Assembly (NCBI GenBank): GCA_963576725.1
Contig: OY755241.1
Location: 74,809,001 to 74,873,000, forward strand
Source of the DNA: Azorinus chamasolen
Lineage: Eukaryota > Mollusca > Bivalvia > Cardiida > Solecurtidae
Direction: 5' to 3'
Length of the DNA stretch: 64,000 nt
The position numbers and the translations under genes were made by a program. How positions within the stretch are numbered: the stretch's first letter is position 1; each line of letters starts with the position of its first letter. Shown here one piece after another: positions 28,873 through 40,550 of the stretch. A model generated the notes under the pieces. It searched no databases. It was not told where the DNA came from and saw only the letters and a list, made by a program, of their open reading frames with translations.

Positions 28873-29923
28873 TCCATTTTTATTCGCTCGTTTGAAAAAA
28901 CGGGACGTATTATGGAATGGCGCTGTCTGTCCGTCTGTAACATCTCTAACTCAAGTTCCGCTTGGTGGGTCCTTCTCAAATTTTAACACAATGTTTATCT
29001 AGACATGCTACAATAGCCGGTCAAGTCCTGGTTTGTTTATCCAAGGTCAAGGTCACACAATTGGACTTAGAATTTGCGTTTAGCAAAAATGTTAACCGGT
29101 CTGTCTGTAACATCTCTAACTCAAGTTCCGCTTTGTGGATCCTTCCCAGATTTAACCACAATGTTTATCTTGACATGCTACAGTAGCCTGCTAAGTCCCG
29201 GCTCGTTTATCCAAGGTCATGGTCGCTTAATTGGACTTAGAATTTGCGTTAAGCAAAAATGTTAACCTCAATTTATTTGACCGAATTATGCCCCTTTTTA
29301 ACTTAAATTTTTTGGTTAAGGCTTCGTTAAAGTCCATTTATTTACATAATCCTTTGAGATAAAGCTTTTAACCTTGGAACACTTGTTCACCATCACAAGC
29401 TTCACCTGTAGGCAAGAGTACATAACTCTGTCCAACATTTTGATAGAATTATGCCCCCTTTTTACTTAGAAAGTTTGGTTAAGGTTTTGGTTAAAGTCCA
29501 CTTATTTACATAACCCTTTCAGATTAAGCATTTAAACTTGGAACACTTGTTCACCATCACAAGCTTCACCTGTAGGCAAGAGTACATACCTCTGTCTAAC
29601 ATTTTGACATAATTATGACGCTTTTTAGCTTGGAATTGTTAAGGTTTTGGTTAAAGTCCACTTATTTACATAATCCTTTCAGATAAAGCTTTTAAACTTG
29701 AAACATTTGTTCACCATCATAAGCTTCATCTTCATCTCAAGTATTTAGACACAATTATAGCACTTTTTGATTTACAATTTTTGGTTAAGGTTTTTTGTTA
29801 AAGTATGCCTATTTACAACCTTGAAACTTGGACTTAGAATTTGAATTTAGGAAATACGTTAACCCCGGTTTATGTTGAACAAAACCTTGACGGGCGTATA
29901 CTGTGCCCACTGGCACTCTTGTT
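28873..29923 (+). mobile_element. Repeat element with internal tandem units and CTCTTGTT end
   Basis: It begins with a small hairpin CGTTTGAAAAAACG followed by GTATTATGGAATGGCGC and GTCCGTC. Then come two approximately 170-bp units containing CCAAGGTCAAGGTCACA and TTGGACTTAGAATTTGCGTT, then about three approximately 175-bp units with TTGTTCACCATCACAAGC. It ends GGGCGTATACTGTGCCC, then CTCTTGTT. The layout matches 40551-41745. Confidence 0.6.
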
Positions 29924-30176
29924 GAAGTGTGCGGACCATGTTCCGCTTTATTCAGTTTAATTCTAGAGAGACCTTTGTATTGGATAAATAAAACTAGAGC
30001 CAATTTCACTATGAATGATTTTAACCCATTGCCTGACAAAATTACAAGTCACTGAACATACGCTCATTAAATTAAATACATGTATTCTGAATTACAGAAA
30101 TGAAAAGGTTAAATTTTGGGATTTGTCAGTAGGATTAAAAGGAAAAGCATATATCTTAAATATAGTAGACCCGAAA

Positions 30177-30232
30177 TAAGACAGCTCCTATATGAGCTGT
30201 CTCGTCAGGGTTTACTTTATTAAAGCGCATAA
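30177..30232. repeat. Short hairpin of the GACAGCTCC family
   Basis: AAGACAGCTCCTATATGAGC and its inverse pair across a palindromic centre, flanked by GTAGACCC-like and GGTTTAC-like ends. Confidence 0.55.
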
Positions 30233-30328
30233 ATTGTGCCGGCAAATGAGTTAAATTAAATATGTAAATTGTTGAAGTTTAACACTAACGACGCTTTTGA
30301 AAAGTTTTAAAACACCACTCTTTGTAAA

Positions 30329-30519
30329 AGTTAAACCTGTCTTAAGCAACAATAAAAAAGGTGCATAATCACGGGTCTGCAAAGCAGGTGGTAGCTTAAT
30401 GCAAATCAAAAGTGATGAAGAAAGCTCATATGAGCTTTCTGCATTACTTTTGATCTGTATTAAGCAATCACTTGAGATTACTGTGTTAAATCAGTATAAG
30501 GTCACTTAAGACAGGTTGT
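30329..30519. mobile_element. Pogo-type hairpin MITE (degenerate ends)
   Basis: AACCTGTCTTAAGCAAC at one end and CTTAAGACAGGTT inverted at the other. The core GGTGGTAGCTTAATGC and GAAAGCTCATATGAGCTTTC is the family palindrome. Confidence 0.7.
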
Positions 30520-30724
30520 ATTGAAATCCAAATGAATTTGCTCCTCAGTCCTATAAATGTGTCATAATTATTACGCATAATGTATAATGAAATCAAAGGG
30601 CTCCTGTTTGTGTAGGTACTACACAATTTGCGACACAGGTATGACAGTGTTTTTTTACTTTATATTTGCTAATTTGTGCAGAAACTCATTTCCAAAATCA
30701 AACTCTGTGTGCCAAACAGACGTG

Positions 30725-30850
30725 TTTGTACTACACCCCTCTATTGCGACCACTTAATAAATGAACATGGGTGTCTTTATAGGCAGGTGGTTGCTTAATG
30801 CAGGACAAAGGTAATGTAGAAAGCTCCCATATAAATTACTGTAAGCAAAT
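30725..30850. mobile_element. Half copy of a pogo-type hairpin MITE
   Basis: Left half only: CCCCTCTATTGCGACCAC, then GGCAGGTGGTTGCTTAATGC to GAAAGCTCCCATAT. Confidence 0.6.
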
Positions 30851-33169
30851 ACGTTTATTCACTTGGTTGGCATTCTTATCTGTTCGGCTTTCATAGCTCT
30901 TATTTATATCTCATAGTTTCCGGGTTTTTTTTATTTTAACTAGAAGGGAAGATGAGTAACTAAACGACCTTGGATTCTGGTATAAACGGTTTATTTCGAC
31001 CCACGCTAGGTCTTGATCAAGATATACATTATATAAAATTCAGTTCATGTTTTTTTATCATGTGACATATTCTAAAAATAGCAACAATTTGTCTATAAAA
31101 TTGAGAAAAACTAGTATAAAAACTGCCTTTGTCTTGCGTTTTACCTTTCAGTAAAAAAGTCCATATATTGAGTGTAAATAAATAGTTCTATTCTTCTGTG
31201 TGTCGTACTCGTCAAGGCATATAGTGGAGTCGCTAGGTGGGGAATATATAATGGGTAGCTCGATGGAAAGTTCGTAAATTCTGTGGTGTAGTCTGGATCC
31301 GATATTGATTATAGTGGTGCTTGTAATTTGGTCATTTTACGTAAAATCTGGTCTGTATTATAGGGTGTATATATTGATTTTGGTCCGTTGGTTGCTGGTA
31401 TTGTTCGAAATTTTGGCTGGCATTCAAATGGGGGTGTCCAGATTGTTATGCTTCTTATTTCCGGTGGCTGTACGTGTACTTTTTCAAATGTCGTAATTTC
31501 TGAGTTGTGTAGAGATTTGCGGTGTCATTTTAGAGTATCTTTTCCGGCGAAAGGTTTGTCACAATATTGGCACTTGAATTCTTTTATTCTAGCTAGTTCG
31601 TTTTTGTCTTGTTCATTCCTCTATTTTGGATCACGTTCAGTTTCTTAACGTTGACTTTCTTGTCACTCTTGGACTTTCTTGTCAGTTTTGATAGCACTTG
31701 GTAAACTGAATACTTTGTCTGGTAAACTGAATACTTTGTCAACTTCTTTTTGCAAAACGATGTTTTGAGGCCAGTTTTCTGTGCCACTCTGCCCACTTTG
31801 AGACAAAGTTACCCCCCAGCGACACTAAACCCCATCTTTCCCACCTCATTCATTTAACTTGCTATACTCTTCAATGTCTGCCGGAATCGCCTGCTGAAAC
31901 CCCGAGGTTGTCCCTGCCTGAGATATGGTCACTCACTGTAGATTTTAGTACTGAAAATTCACATGCGGCTTTCCGCCAATTCTGTGGTTATTTTGCACTA
32001 CCTGGGTGGCTTTCTGGGGGTTTTCCTTGTATCTGCGCCTTACTTTTAACCTTCTTTGGCTTTCTCGGCATCGTTCTGCAATTAACACTGCATGAAAGGC
32101 AATGTTATTAACAATAGTTTTGTAGTAGTATTAATTGTATGATCAGCCTTGCTCCTTCATACGTCATATACACTTGCATGTACAGTACAAGCAGTGATGA
32201 CTGTGTTCAGACGTTTTTAAATATTAAATGCCCTTTTCAAACCATTATTGAGATGCCGGTTAACCCTTTCCCTGTTCTATGTGTGTTCCAAATTTCAATA
32301 CCTACTGAAGAATCATGGACAAAACAGTTATAATAAAATTGGAAGGCGGATCACTGTAGCCATATCAGAAACTAAAGGTCTATCAAATTCCATTAACAAA
32401 CTGAACAAACTATTGGTGCCGTCTGATCTGGGTCTACTCTGTTTGAAAATGCGTTTATATGAGGATAAGATTTTAGTGATCGAGGGGTAAGTATGCTGTA
32501 TGGTGTACAAACTCTGTGTGCCAAACAGACGTGTAAGTTTATTGGATCTAGAACATGTATATCCTTATAAGTCATTTTGTTCTGTTTGTTTTATTTTCCC
32601 ATTCAATACTTGGCTCAACGGCATTTTCAAGACATGTGTCATTAATTTGTAATTGTCTATTAAACATAACTACACAACATCTCTGAAACATTGCCATACA
32701 GTCAAATGAGTCTCTTTTTACTGCAAACAACAAGTGGAGCATAACACGAGATACAGAATCATTGTCAAACAATCATTCTTTCTTTGCCAAAGTGCTCAAT
32801 TTTCCTGCCAATGGAAATGTTCGCATTTAGTCCGATCTGCCTTTTGTACACATCTCGTAGAAATTCCATCTTTGTCTTGGACGCATAAACGTAGACTAGT
32901 ATTCCACATAGAAGCTAGTCACTGTTAATAAAGAGGGTCGAGTACGCGTACTTGCACATTCATATGAGAGACAAATCGAGAGAGCAAAATACATAGAGAC
33001 AGGGAGAGAGTCATGTACGCGTGCTTGCACATTCAGATGACAGACAGAGAGCCACAGATCGAGAGAGATACAGAGGGAGAGAGGGGTAGAGACAGAAACA
33101 AAGAGCAAGACAGATAAAGAGGAGATATCTGCACATTCATATGACGTCTAGGCTGATGAGCGAGGCCAT
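30851..33169. other. Non-coding stretch with MITE relics
   Basis: No recognisable gene. Bases 32410-32455 hold a half of the GCAAACAGAGTAGACCC hairpin family. Bases 32935-33110 are purine-rich with a repeated GCTTGCACATTCA motif. Confidence 0.4.
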
Positions 33170-33640
33170 TTAATTGAAAACGTAATAAAGTCAAGTAGGC
33201 AAAGCCACATACTAGACGCAACCACCACCAAAACATTGATGGATAGCATGTCACACAGACAACTACACACCCAAACACATGCACATACACGAGTTAAACA
33301 CAGAAAACCTTAACAAACACACAAGTACTAGAGATAAACATTCCAAAAATGAATAAAGACACAAGACAAACAGAGGTAAGGGTGATAAAGAGAGTACCGC
33401 CTTGGAACGGGCAGTGGCAAAATCAACACTGGGGGTTTAAACCGGTTAACGGACGTCATAACCTTACACTTATCTCAAAGTCACCCCTGTAGCTTAAACA
33501 AGTAGTGTAAATAAAGGTATCCCCGCCGGATGTTCCCACAACATAGAAGACGGTAAATAAATTACAATATGTGTAACTTAGCATAACAACTGAAAAATCT
33601 CTCAAATATGTACTCAATGACTTTGCTGAAGTCAGAGCAA
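33170..33640 (-). mobile_element. Penelope-type 3' UTR, longest contiguous copy
   Basis: Runs from AATAAAGTCAAGTAGGC through the CCGCCTTGGAACG block, AAACCGGTTAACGGACGTC, GGTATCCCCGCC and ATATGTACTCAATGACTTTG. It defines the UTR order that is split elsewhere. Read on the minus strand it lies about 490 bases downstream of the RT relic at 34131-34530. Confidence 0.75.
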
Positions 33641-34130
33641 CCAATTTGAAAAAAATGCATCTGTAACGTGAAACGATTTGGATTGACACTGATAATGCAA
33701 ATGCATAAAATGCACCACATCTACGTAAAGCATATGTAAGGTTGAATAAATTTTGTCCGATATGTACACGCACACCATTCTATACAATAAAGTATTGACT
33801 GCCGCTATCGGACACTTTACTTTTTATGTTTTAGCCTTTTAAAATCGATTTCTTATAAAAAAAAAGTATTATTTGCTACTGATAAAAAGTGGATAATTTC
33901 AAAAGCATATATAGTAATTTATACCTGTCCAGAGTGTGTAATGTTTTTCACGGGCCAACGAAATCCTGGGTTTTTGGTTTATCCACACCCAGGTTCGGAA
34001 AAGGGAGTGACAAAGTGCTACCGTCACATGGTGACGTATTGTTTCGTCATCACCAGCATATATTGTTAACACGTGACAGTTCACAAATTTAAAGAAAACA
34101 ACAACTGTGTTATAAAGGAAGTTGATAATT

Positions 34131-34530
34131 TTATTTGGACTTCAAAGGCAAGTGTCCGTTGCCGTGTGTGTGCTGTCCGATAGCGTACGCTCTTACTCTA
34201 CCATCATAGAGTACTACCCTCGGCCTACCATCATAGAGTACTACCCTCGGCCTGTCATTGCGCAAGCAAAGAGGGAAGCGTAGCGACCGACTGTAAAGGG
34301 ATCGTAAAACCAAACGTTCAATATGTTGCAATATAATTGGGTCATAACCTTTCGTCCTAAAAATTCCAATGCGTTTAATAAACAAATCATGAAAACGGAT
34401 ATGACCCCGAATTATCCTAAGTTTGCAGATGGTTGTTTTGGCACTGATCGTTCCAAGGCGGAACTCTCTTTGTCACCCTTCCTTTTGTTTGTTTGTATTT
34501 AGAAAAAGCTTTCCGAATTTTATATCTGTA
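34131..34530 (-). pseudogene. C-terminal relic of the Penelope-like RT ORF
   Basis: The minus-strand frame resembles the end of the RT ORF at 22262: FIKRIGIFRTKGYDPIILQ. Near 34500 it first shows GYRY-like coding sequence, then an out-of-place UTR block (CCGCCTTGGAACG), then the tail. The product is therefore a rearranged chimera. A tandem GGCCGAGGGTAGTACTCTAT pair follows the end. Confidence 0.65.
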
Positions 34531-34712
34531 ACCTTGCTTAAGAAGTTGAAATAGCCAGTAGAGTGATTATGATGCTTACATTATATTGGTAGATACTGTG
34601 CCACAATATTGGTAAAAAGTGATGAGTGAATATTAGGCTGCTACACTATTTTGGTAAAGAGTAATGATGCTGCTACATTATATTGGTAATGAGTAATGAT
34701 GATGCTACACTA

Positions 34713-34846
34713 TATAACAAATAGTACAGCCCACTGAGGGCCTTATTGCATTACAGGGACCTACCAGTCAGCCCGAAACTAGTTTAAGGGTTGACTCGTA
34801 GGTCAAAATGCAATTAGGCCCATAGTGGGCTGTACTATTTCTTATA
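34713..34846. mobile_element. Hairpin MITE, 134 bp
   Basis: TATAACAAATAGTACAGCCC is matched by inverted GGGCTGTACTATTTCTTATA. The inner arms GGCCTTATTGCAT/ATGCAATTAGGCC also pair. The flank repeats GATGCTACACTAT. Confidence 0.75.
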
Positions 34847-34849
34847 GTA

Positions 34850-36420
34850 TACCGCATTTCTTCATTAGCAGTTCTGTGTCGAGATCCGTTGTTACCCCCA
34901 TTTAATCAGTATTTATTTTTCTTCAGTCGTATTAATCTGCAAATCATTTATTGTATTTACTAAAATTACCAAAAACGTTTTTTTGTATCACATTTGAGAA
35001 AGCTGGTAATGATATTTTTTTACTCAGAAAAAAATATAAAATAATAAAAAAGGCCTTTTTATAAAATACTTCTCTTTGGTTCAAATACGCAAAAACGGAA
35101 TAGATACAATTACTCAAATAATATATTTTAAAACAATAAATCTGTCTTTAGAAGCAAGAAATAGAGGATCTTACATGAGTGTTCCTGATTATTGGATTTA
35201 TTAAATGAGTCTTAAAGTTTTTAAAACGATAAAAAACGAACACGAATGCAATATTCTATTTATAACATAATAAACACACAAGTTTTTGCAGCCAATATTT
35301 CAGCAGTTGATTGTTATAAACTCTGCTTACATATAGAAATGATGAATGAAAGGTGTTGTTAGGTTCTCTAAGTGACTGCGACAAAGTAAGTCCAAAACTT
35401 CCAACTGTTTATATATACTTTCTGTCATATCAACCAGGATCTAATTACGATCTCTCTGGTATTCAATTTAACTGATAGTTTATGATAAAAAAAACACAGA
35501 TACCCGTCAAAATTTTGTTTACAGTTTCGATATACAAACACATCACATTATGACGTCACTGTACACAACATGTGTCTGTAAAGTGCGCCATTTGCTCATA
35601 GTTTTAATGACAACCCACATACAGTTCGCCTACACGTCATTCACTGTCAATGGGTCTTCGTTTCGGTGGATTAATCCCTTCATCAATGTTGTATACACAT
35701 GGACATTTCCGACGTGAAAAAAATCTCGATTCAAATTCAGTGAAAACGTTTTTTGAAATGGACAAAAGATTCGGTACAAACTGCTGCATAACACTGTGTT
35801 GGGACAGGAGGGAGATTTTTGCGATCAGCTGTTTCGGAGTATAACATATTTGAAATGTGTTTGTGCTTTGCTGGATTCAATCAGATGACTATAGTTGTTG
35901 ATTGAGGAAACATTTTATGAGTAGAAACCTGCATTATCTGATTAGCCGGGACGTTCAATTGTTATTCAGCCTTTTAATCATGTATGTATATTACGTGTAC
36001 TGTGGTTTGCTTCTTGTTTGGATTGAGACCTGTTTTCTGGAACATACCTAACAGTGTAGAGGATAATTTGTTGATTCCTGCAGGATTTCTTTTAACCAAA
36101 AGGACATGAGGTGAAGGAAATTGTAAAGTTGTGGCGGCAAGGTAGAATGGATGGTTTCGGTCTGTGTAGCTGGTAGGTCGTTTTCGGCAAATATTTTGTA
36201 GATATTTACTGACAGCGATTTTGATCTGTATTATTTTATCGAAATTAAGGCGCAGGTGCCAACAGTCATTTGCTATCAATTGTGTCTCAATCGTTGACAG
36301 GTAGGTCACCGTCCGACAGTTTGTTTGTTTTGACAGCGCGTATGAATAGTTAGGTCGTTCGAATGTTATTTACTTGTGAATATAATGCCCGTGAATATCA
36401 AAATATATATGATAGCGTTA
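34850..36420. other. Non-coding stretch
   Basis: No supported gene. A 64-codon frame at 35650-35844 has no recognisable features. TCGATTCAAATTCAGTGA near 35728 also occurs near 26266 and, inverted, near 14262. Confidence 0.35.
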
Positions 36421-36422
36421 CG

Positions 36423-36990
36423 TCACGCTGAAGCCACGAGTTGTGAATTAAATGGGTTAACATGTTTGTACAACAAGCCACCAATTGGGTAATTACTACT
36501 TGCTGTAATTATAAAAAAGTTAATGTTGCAAGAATTGAAATTGAACACAGGGGGTGCAATCCTACTATGGTTTGAAGAAATGTTCAGTCTTTTGCTTGGT
36601 TTATTGACATCCCACTGCCAGTTGTAGTCCTGAACAATAGAGGCTGGATCCACATTATTTACGTAAACCAATGATTGGTCTTCATTTGCATTTCCACTGC
36701 TCTTTCCCTCACACCGATAGATATCCTTCAACACCTGTTCAGTTTTCGACAACGACAGGCGCAAAGCGTCGTCCATATCATCTTCAAAAACGCCAGACCC
36801 TGAAGTGGACTGACCAAGAGTAAGACTTGCCAGTGCTTCAGACATCTGACGCTTTTGTGTTGTGTCAAACACGTAGCTCCTCACACTAGCTTCATTTCTG
36901 TGCCCTGAAACGGTCATGATGTGGCGGGCTTCAAATCAAGCGTGGCTGAGTAGAGTGATAGCGATGGCCCTAATGCAGTGGTTCGTATGT
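36423..36990 (-). pseudogene. Crypton-like tyrosine recombinase, C-terminal remnant
   Basis: The minus strand reads NHCIRAIAITLLSHA, a stop codon TGA, then FEARHIMTVSGHRNEASVRS. This is the Arg box, then the His-x-x-Arg box and catalytic Tyr of the DUF3504/Crypton-type tyrosine recombinases found in many animal genomes. These enzymes cut and rejoin DNA through a Tyr-linked intermediate. The tail continues for 140 codons with an acidic SGVFEDDMDDALRLSLSK stretch and a FNFNSCNINFF motif that often ends such proteins, and terminates at 36423. The in-frame TGA between the Arg and His boxes and the missing N-terminus mark it as a pseudogene. A host-domesticated exon is an alternative. Confidence 0.75.
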
Positions 36991-37594
36991 ATACATGGCT
37001 GTGAGATTAGCCTTTTCTGATAGTCTTCATCATATTACCAAAGGGATTTTTCCCCAATAGGCATGTTTTGATACCATACTTCGCCTTGGTTATTGTAAGA
37101 ATCACTGGGCCTTCGAAAAAAAAGAATACCCAACACTTCAAGCCAAAAAATGTTTTTTCAAAAAGATATACAAGTGTGTGTGTCATTTTAACGCCCATGA
37201 CAAAACAAACACAGAACTGCAAATCTTTTGAAAATCCGACATCTGTAGCCAGAGATATTGCCCTTTGAAATTTTCGATAACTCCGGTTTTTCTGCCGGTT
37301 TCAGGAAAATTATCCCAGGACATATTAAAAAAATATATTTTTCCTCAAACATATATGTGTAATATACCATTGTAAAGGTCTTAATGTGACAAATACAGAT
37401 ATGTCTAATTGTACAATTAGACGATTAGAGAGTTATGGCCATTTGAAGTTTATTAAAAAAATGTTGGGGGGTTTTCGTGAACTCCTGTATAACAGTATTG
37501 CCAAAATGGAACAGCATTTTTGCAGCGTTGTAGAGATGTGCTTCAAAGTCAACACAAATGTAAATATAAGACACAAAGATATAAAAAACAATAG

Positions 37595-37890
37595 GGAGAA
37601 GATGGAAGTATCGCCTTGGAACGGTCAGTGACAAATATCACTGGGGCGTTAAACCGGTTTAGGTCGCCCAAACTCACACTTATTCCACCCCAGCCTTAAA
37701 GACAAACAGTGTAAATAAACGTATCCCCTCTCCGACTAATCTACAATAACCGCGATGGAAAATACAGTGGAAAAGTGCATGTAAAGCGAAAACATATTTA
37801 AGTGAAACAACTGTATCCACTTATCGCTAGTGTACTCAATAATTGAGCTACAAACAAGAGTAACTGTAGAAAAGTAATAAAGGTTACGCC
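37595..37890 (-). mobile_element. Penelope-type 3' UTR fragment, subfamily B
   Basis: TCGCCTTGGAACGGTCAGTG, TTAAACCGGTTTAGG, GTAAATAAACGTATCCCCTC and CTAGTGTACTCAAT are shared with 62950-63350 more closely than with the other copies. Confidence 0.7.
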
Positions 37891-38106
37891 AAAGACGATT
37901 ACTTTGATTATAATATAACATCCCCCTTTTCTCACATATCTTCCTTATCTCCGAGTTAGAACAACGGGTTAAAATTCCCTGATCTGTAACACGTGTAAGA
38001 TCACTTTATAACATATGACGTCAAATCATGGAAACCGATGTTAACATGTCATTTAAACGGCGAAAATACACTTTTTTTGTTATGTGAGAAAAAGAATCTG
38101 ATGCTC

Positions 38107-38225
38107 GTTGTCTTTTAAGATCACATGTTCCTAAACTCACCAAGAAAATGTTATTAAGCTCTCCAAGGCTCGCTTAATGACATTTTCTAAGGCTCGTTTA
38201 GGAACATGTGATCTTAAGACAACTC
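38107..38225. mobile_element. Hairpin MITE, about 119 bp
   Basis: GATCACATGTTCCTAAAC and inverted GTTTAGGAACATGTGATC form the arms. The inner AAAATGTTATTAAGC/GCTTAATGACATTTT also pair. The outer ends are GTTGTCTT/AAGACAAC. Confidence 0.75.
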
Positions 38226-39409
38226 GCAACAGATCCTCTATATCTGCTTCAGACAGGGTAATTTGATGCAGGAAAAGTCTTGGTTGTGTTCTGCATATTA
38301 TGCTTAATTATTGTTTTGATAAAATATGAGATGGATTCCCTATCAATGATAAACTAATAAATCCCCAATGATCTACCCCATCCCATCCTTAGAGCATTAA
38401 CAATTAACCCAACAATAAAAATACGACATCAACAAGTTTGCATAGTGCAACATGGACATTGTAAAGGTGTGTCTCTCAGTACAACTCGCACTTTTTTGCA
38501 GTTTGTAAGGCGCACCCAGTGTGCACAATATTCACATTCAACCAAGTTCACTATGGATACTTTGTACATAGATTTGACATAAGATCTCTTGCAGACACAA
38601 GTTTCTTCATCTTCCATTTGTTCTATTTCTTCATCAGTTTAATAATCTGAAGCAGACGGTAGGTTGGTGCAGGAGGGTCCAAGCAGCAGGTCATATTCAA
38701 TCTCTTTCAAAGAAGATGACTTAGCAGTTTGTTTTTTTTGCCCACTCAACAAGACCAAAATATATGGCTTTTGTGTCCATCGTAAAGGACAAGACGTGGG
38801 TATGTTGTTCCCCTACCCTGCACATACTTCAGGAATTGGTTTTTCATGACTGACTGAAAACATTTGCCTTAGACCAACCCGTTTTTGTCTTTGTTTCAAC
38901 TAATCTTAGAAATTGACCTTGCAATTGTTCTGGAACCATTCGCTGACCAGGGAAGACGAAAATGGTGGATTGTTTATGCCTAATGCATTTCCTGCACCAA
39001 TGATTGTTACAGTCCTACTTCTGTCAGGCATTACTGCTTGCGGTTGATACCCTATGCGAGCTACACCACTAGGTGGCTTACATTCTGTAGTTATCCCCTG
39101 TTCACCAATACTATAATATATAAGATGGGGTTTTCTTTAAGGTTGTGCTTTGTCAAGATTTTGTTAAGTTCTTTGAAATAGTTGGTAATGCATTCAACAG
39201 AAGCACACTTGGCTCTTACTTCTGACAGGCTAGAATGTTTGACTACATGGAGCTCTGTCCATTTACCCATAAAACTGTTAAACTATTGAATGCTGAGGCA
39301 CTTGTCTTTGTTTCGCTTACCTGGAATAAACATTAAAATAGATCTCGTTCACTTTCTATGTTTGACCAATGTATGCATAAATAAAATATTAGCAGCGCTA
39401 ACCAAAGTC

Positions 39410-39600
39410 CTGAAAGTAGGAGATCCTTCGAAAGCAAAAGCAGCAATGCAAAACGAGAAAATTGCAGAATCGGCTTTATGGAGTCTATCCATGAGTAGTT
39501 CTGACAAATGCAACACTACTCACCCCACCCTCTACCACCAGCTTAAGCGATATTCACTTTTATTAATTATTTCAAAACTAATAACATCGAAACTATTGAT
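39410..39600 (+). repeat. Interspersed repeat R, copy 1
   Basis: GATCCTTCGAAAGCAAAAGC, GAGAAAATTGCAGA and CCACCAGCTTAAGC-like blocks recur in the same order at 60325-60500. It appears to be inserted in pogo copy 4. Confidence 0.6.
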
Positions 39601-39704
39601 CCTAATGAACCAGAACATATGACAACATTGAGAATACATAGATTAACAGATATTTTACTGCCGAAATGTAAGACAATAAAATAAAGCAAAGTTACAAACA
39701 ATAC

Positions 39705-39974
39705 TTAACCCTTCGCTTGCAGTTCACGTCAATATACCTACCTGTAAATAGTGAAGACCCAGATGAGACAGCTCATGCAGGAGCTGTCTCATCAGGGCCT
39801 GCACTATTTACAAGTTGATTGTGCAACCAGCGCACTCCACAGCAGTGATTGCACTCCACAGCAGTGATTACACAGAGAAATACTTACAAGTACACAGTGA
39901 AGATATATGTAATTAAACAACAAGACATGGGTAAAGGAGAAATGTATTTTAAAATTCAGCAAGAGAGGGGTTAA
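39705..39974. mobile_element. TTAA-ended MITE (piggyBac-like), copy 1
   Basis: TTAACCCTTCGCTTGC at one end and CAAGAGAGGGGTTAA at the other, with TTAA at both edges. The inside has a strong hairpin around GAGACAGCTCATGCAGGAGC. It carries a 20-bp internal duplication of GCACTCCACAGCAGTGATT. The TTAA duplication suggests piggyBac-type mobilisation. Confidence 0.8.
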
Positions 39975-40550
39975 GTGAATGCGTAGTATGTTGCCATTGT
40001 CAAACATCAGCCCTTGTGGAGCCATAGCCAACAGCAGCAAGTTCTTTGGGTGATATGAGCAACTAAATTTGCCTCTTCCAGTTGTAAAAAACGGCACAGG
40101 CATGTTGAATACAATCAATGCACACCCTTTTGTCTACTCTGTCCCTGAGTGTTGTGAGTGGCCACTTGAAAGTGCCTAGCTGCTCTATAAACTTGTAAAC
40201 CTTCCTCCATTACTGCTTAGTAAGCATTGGTAAGTGATGAAGGGGAATACAGCCTTTATTCGGCTTATTCTGGGCAGTACATTACATTATTAAAGTTTAC
40301 ATGTTCATTTATGACCCATACATTATAAAAGTTGTCAGGACCTCGCTTCCGACAACTGTTCTATCTTTAGTAACACATTTAAATATTCCACTCGAAAAGA
40401 CACCAGCTGCTACGCTGAGTGCAAATGGAGAATTTCGGAAGATTAATGCTGTGGAAAAAGCTGGCATTAATTAAAATGTGAAAATATAGCTTAAAGCTTG
40501 CATTAATTAAATGTGAAAATAAAGCTTATACATGTAAGAATATATAATTT

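Larger units (their letters stand above)
38429..40220 (-). pseudogene. pogo/Tigger transposase, copy 4 (decayed, with a MITE inside)
   Basis: Read on the minus strand, the helix-turn-helix starts near 40218 (VYRAARHFQV, frame-shifted into LTTLRDRVDKR). Then come weak GYGSTRADV-like traces to about 39975. A TTAA-ended MITE (39705-39974) and foreign sequence (about 39300-39704) follow. Homology resumes near 39280 with GKWTELHVVKHSSLSEVRAK, ECITNYFKELNKILTKHNL and ITTECKPPSG. The C-terminal PHD-like part is at 38617-38429 (CVCKRSY, then CEYCAHWVRLTNC). The DDE catalytic core is largely missing. The architecture matches copies 1 and 2, at greater divergence. Confidence 0.75.

Noticed and set aside
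31305..31648. ORFs of 63-86 codons in 31.3-31.8 kb
   Set aside because: Overlapping frames on both strands with no conserved features.
35650..35844. 64-codon ORF as a gene
   Set aside because: No domain or context; the shared TCGATTCAAATTCAGTGA word is too short to support a family.
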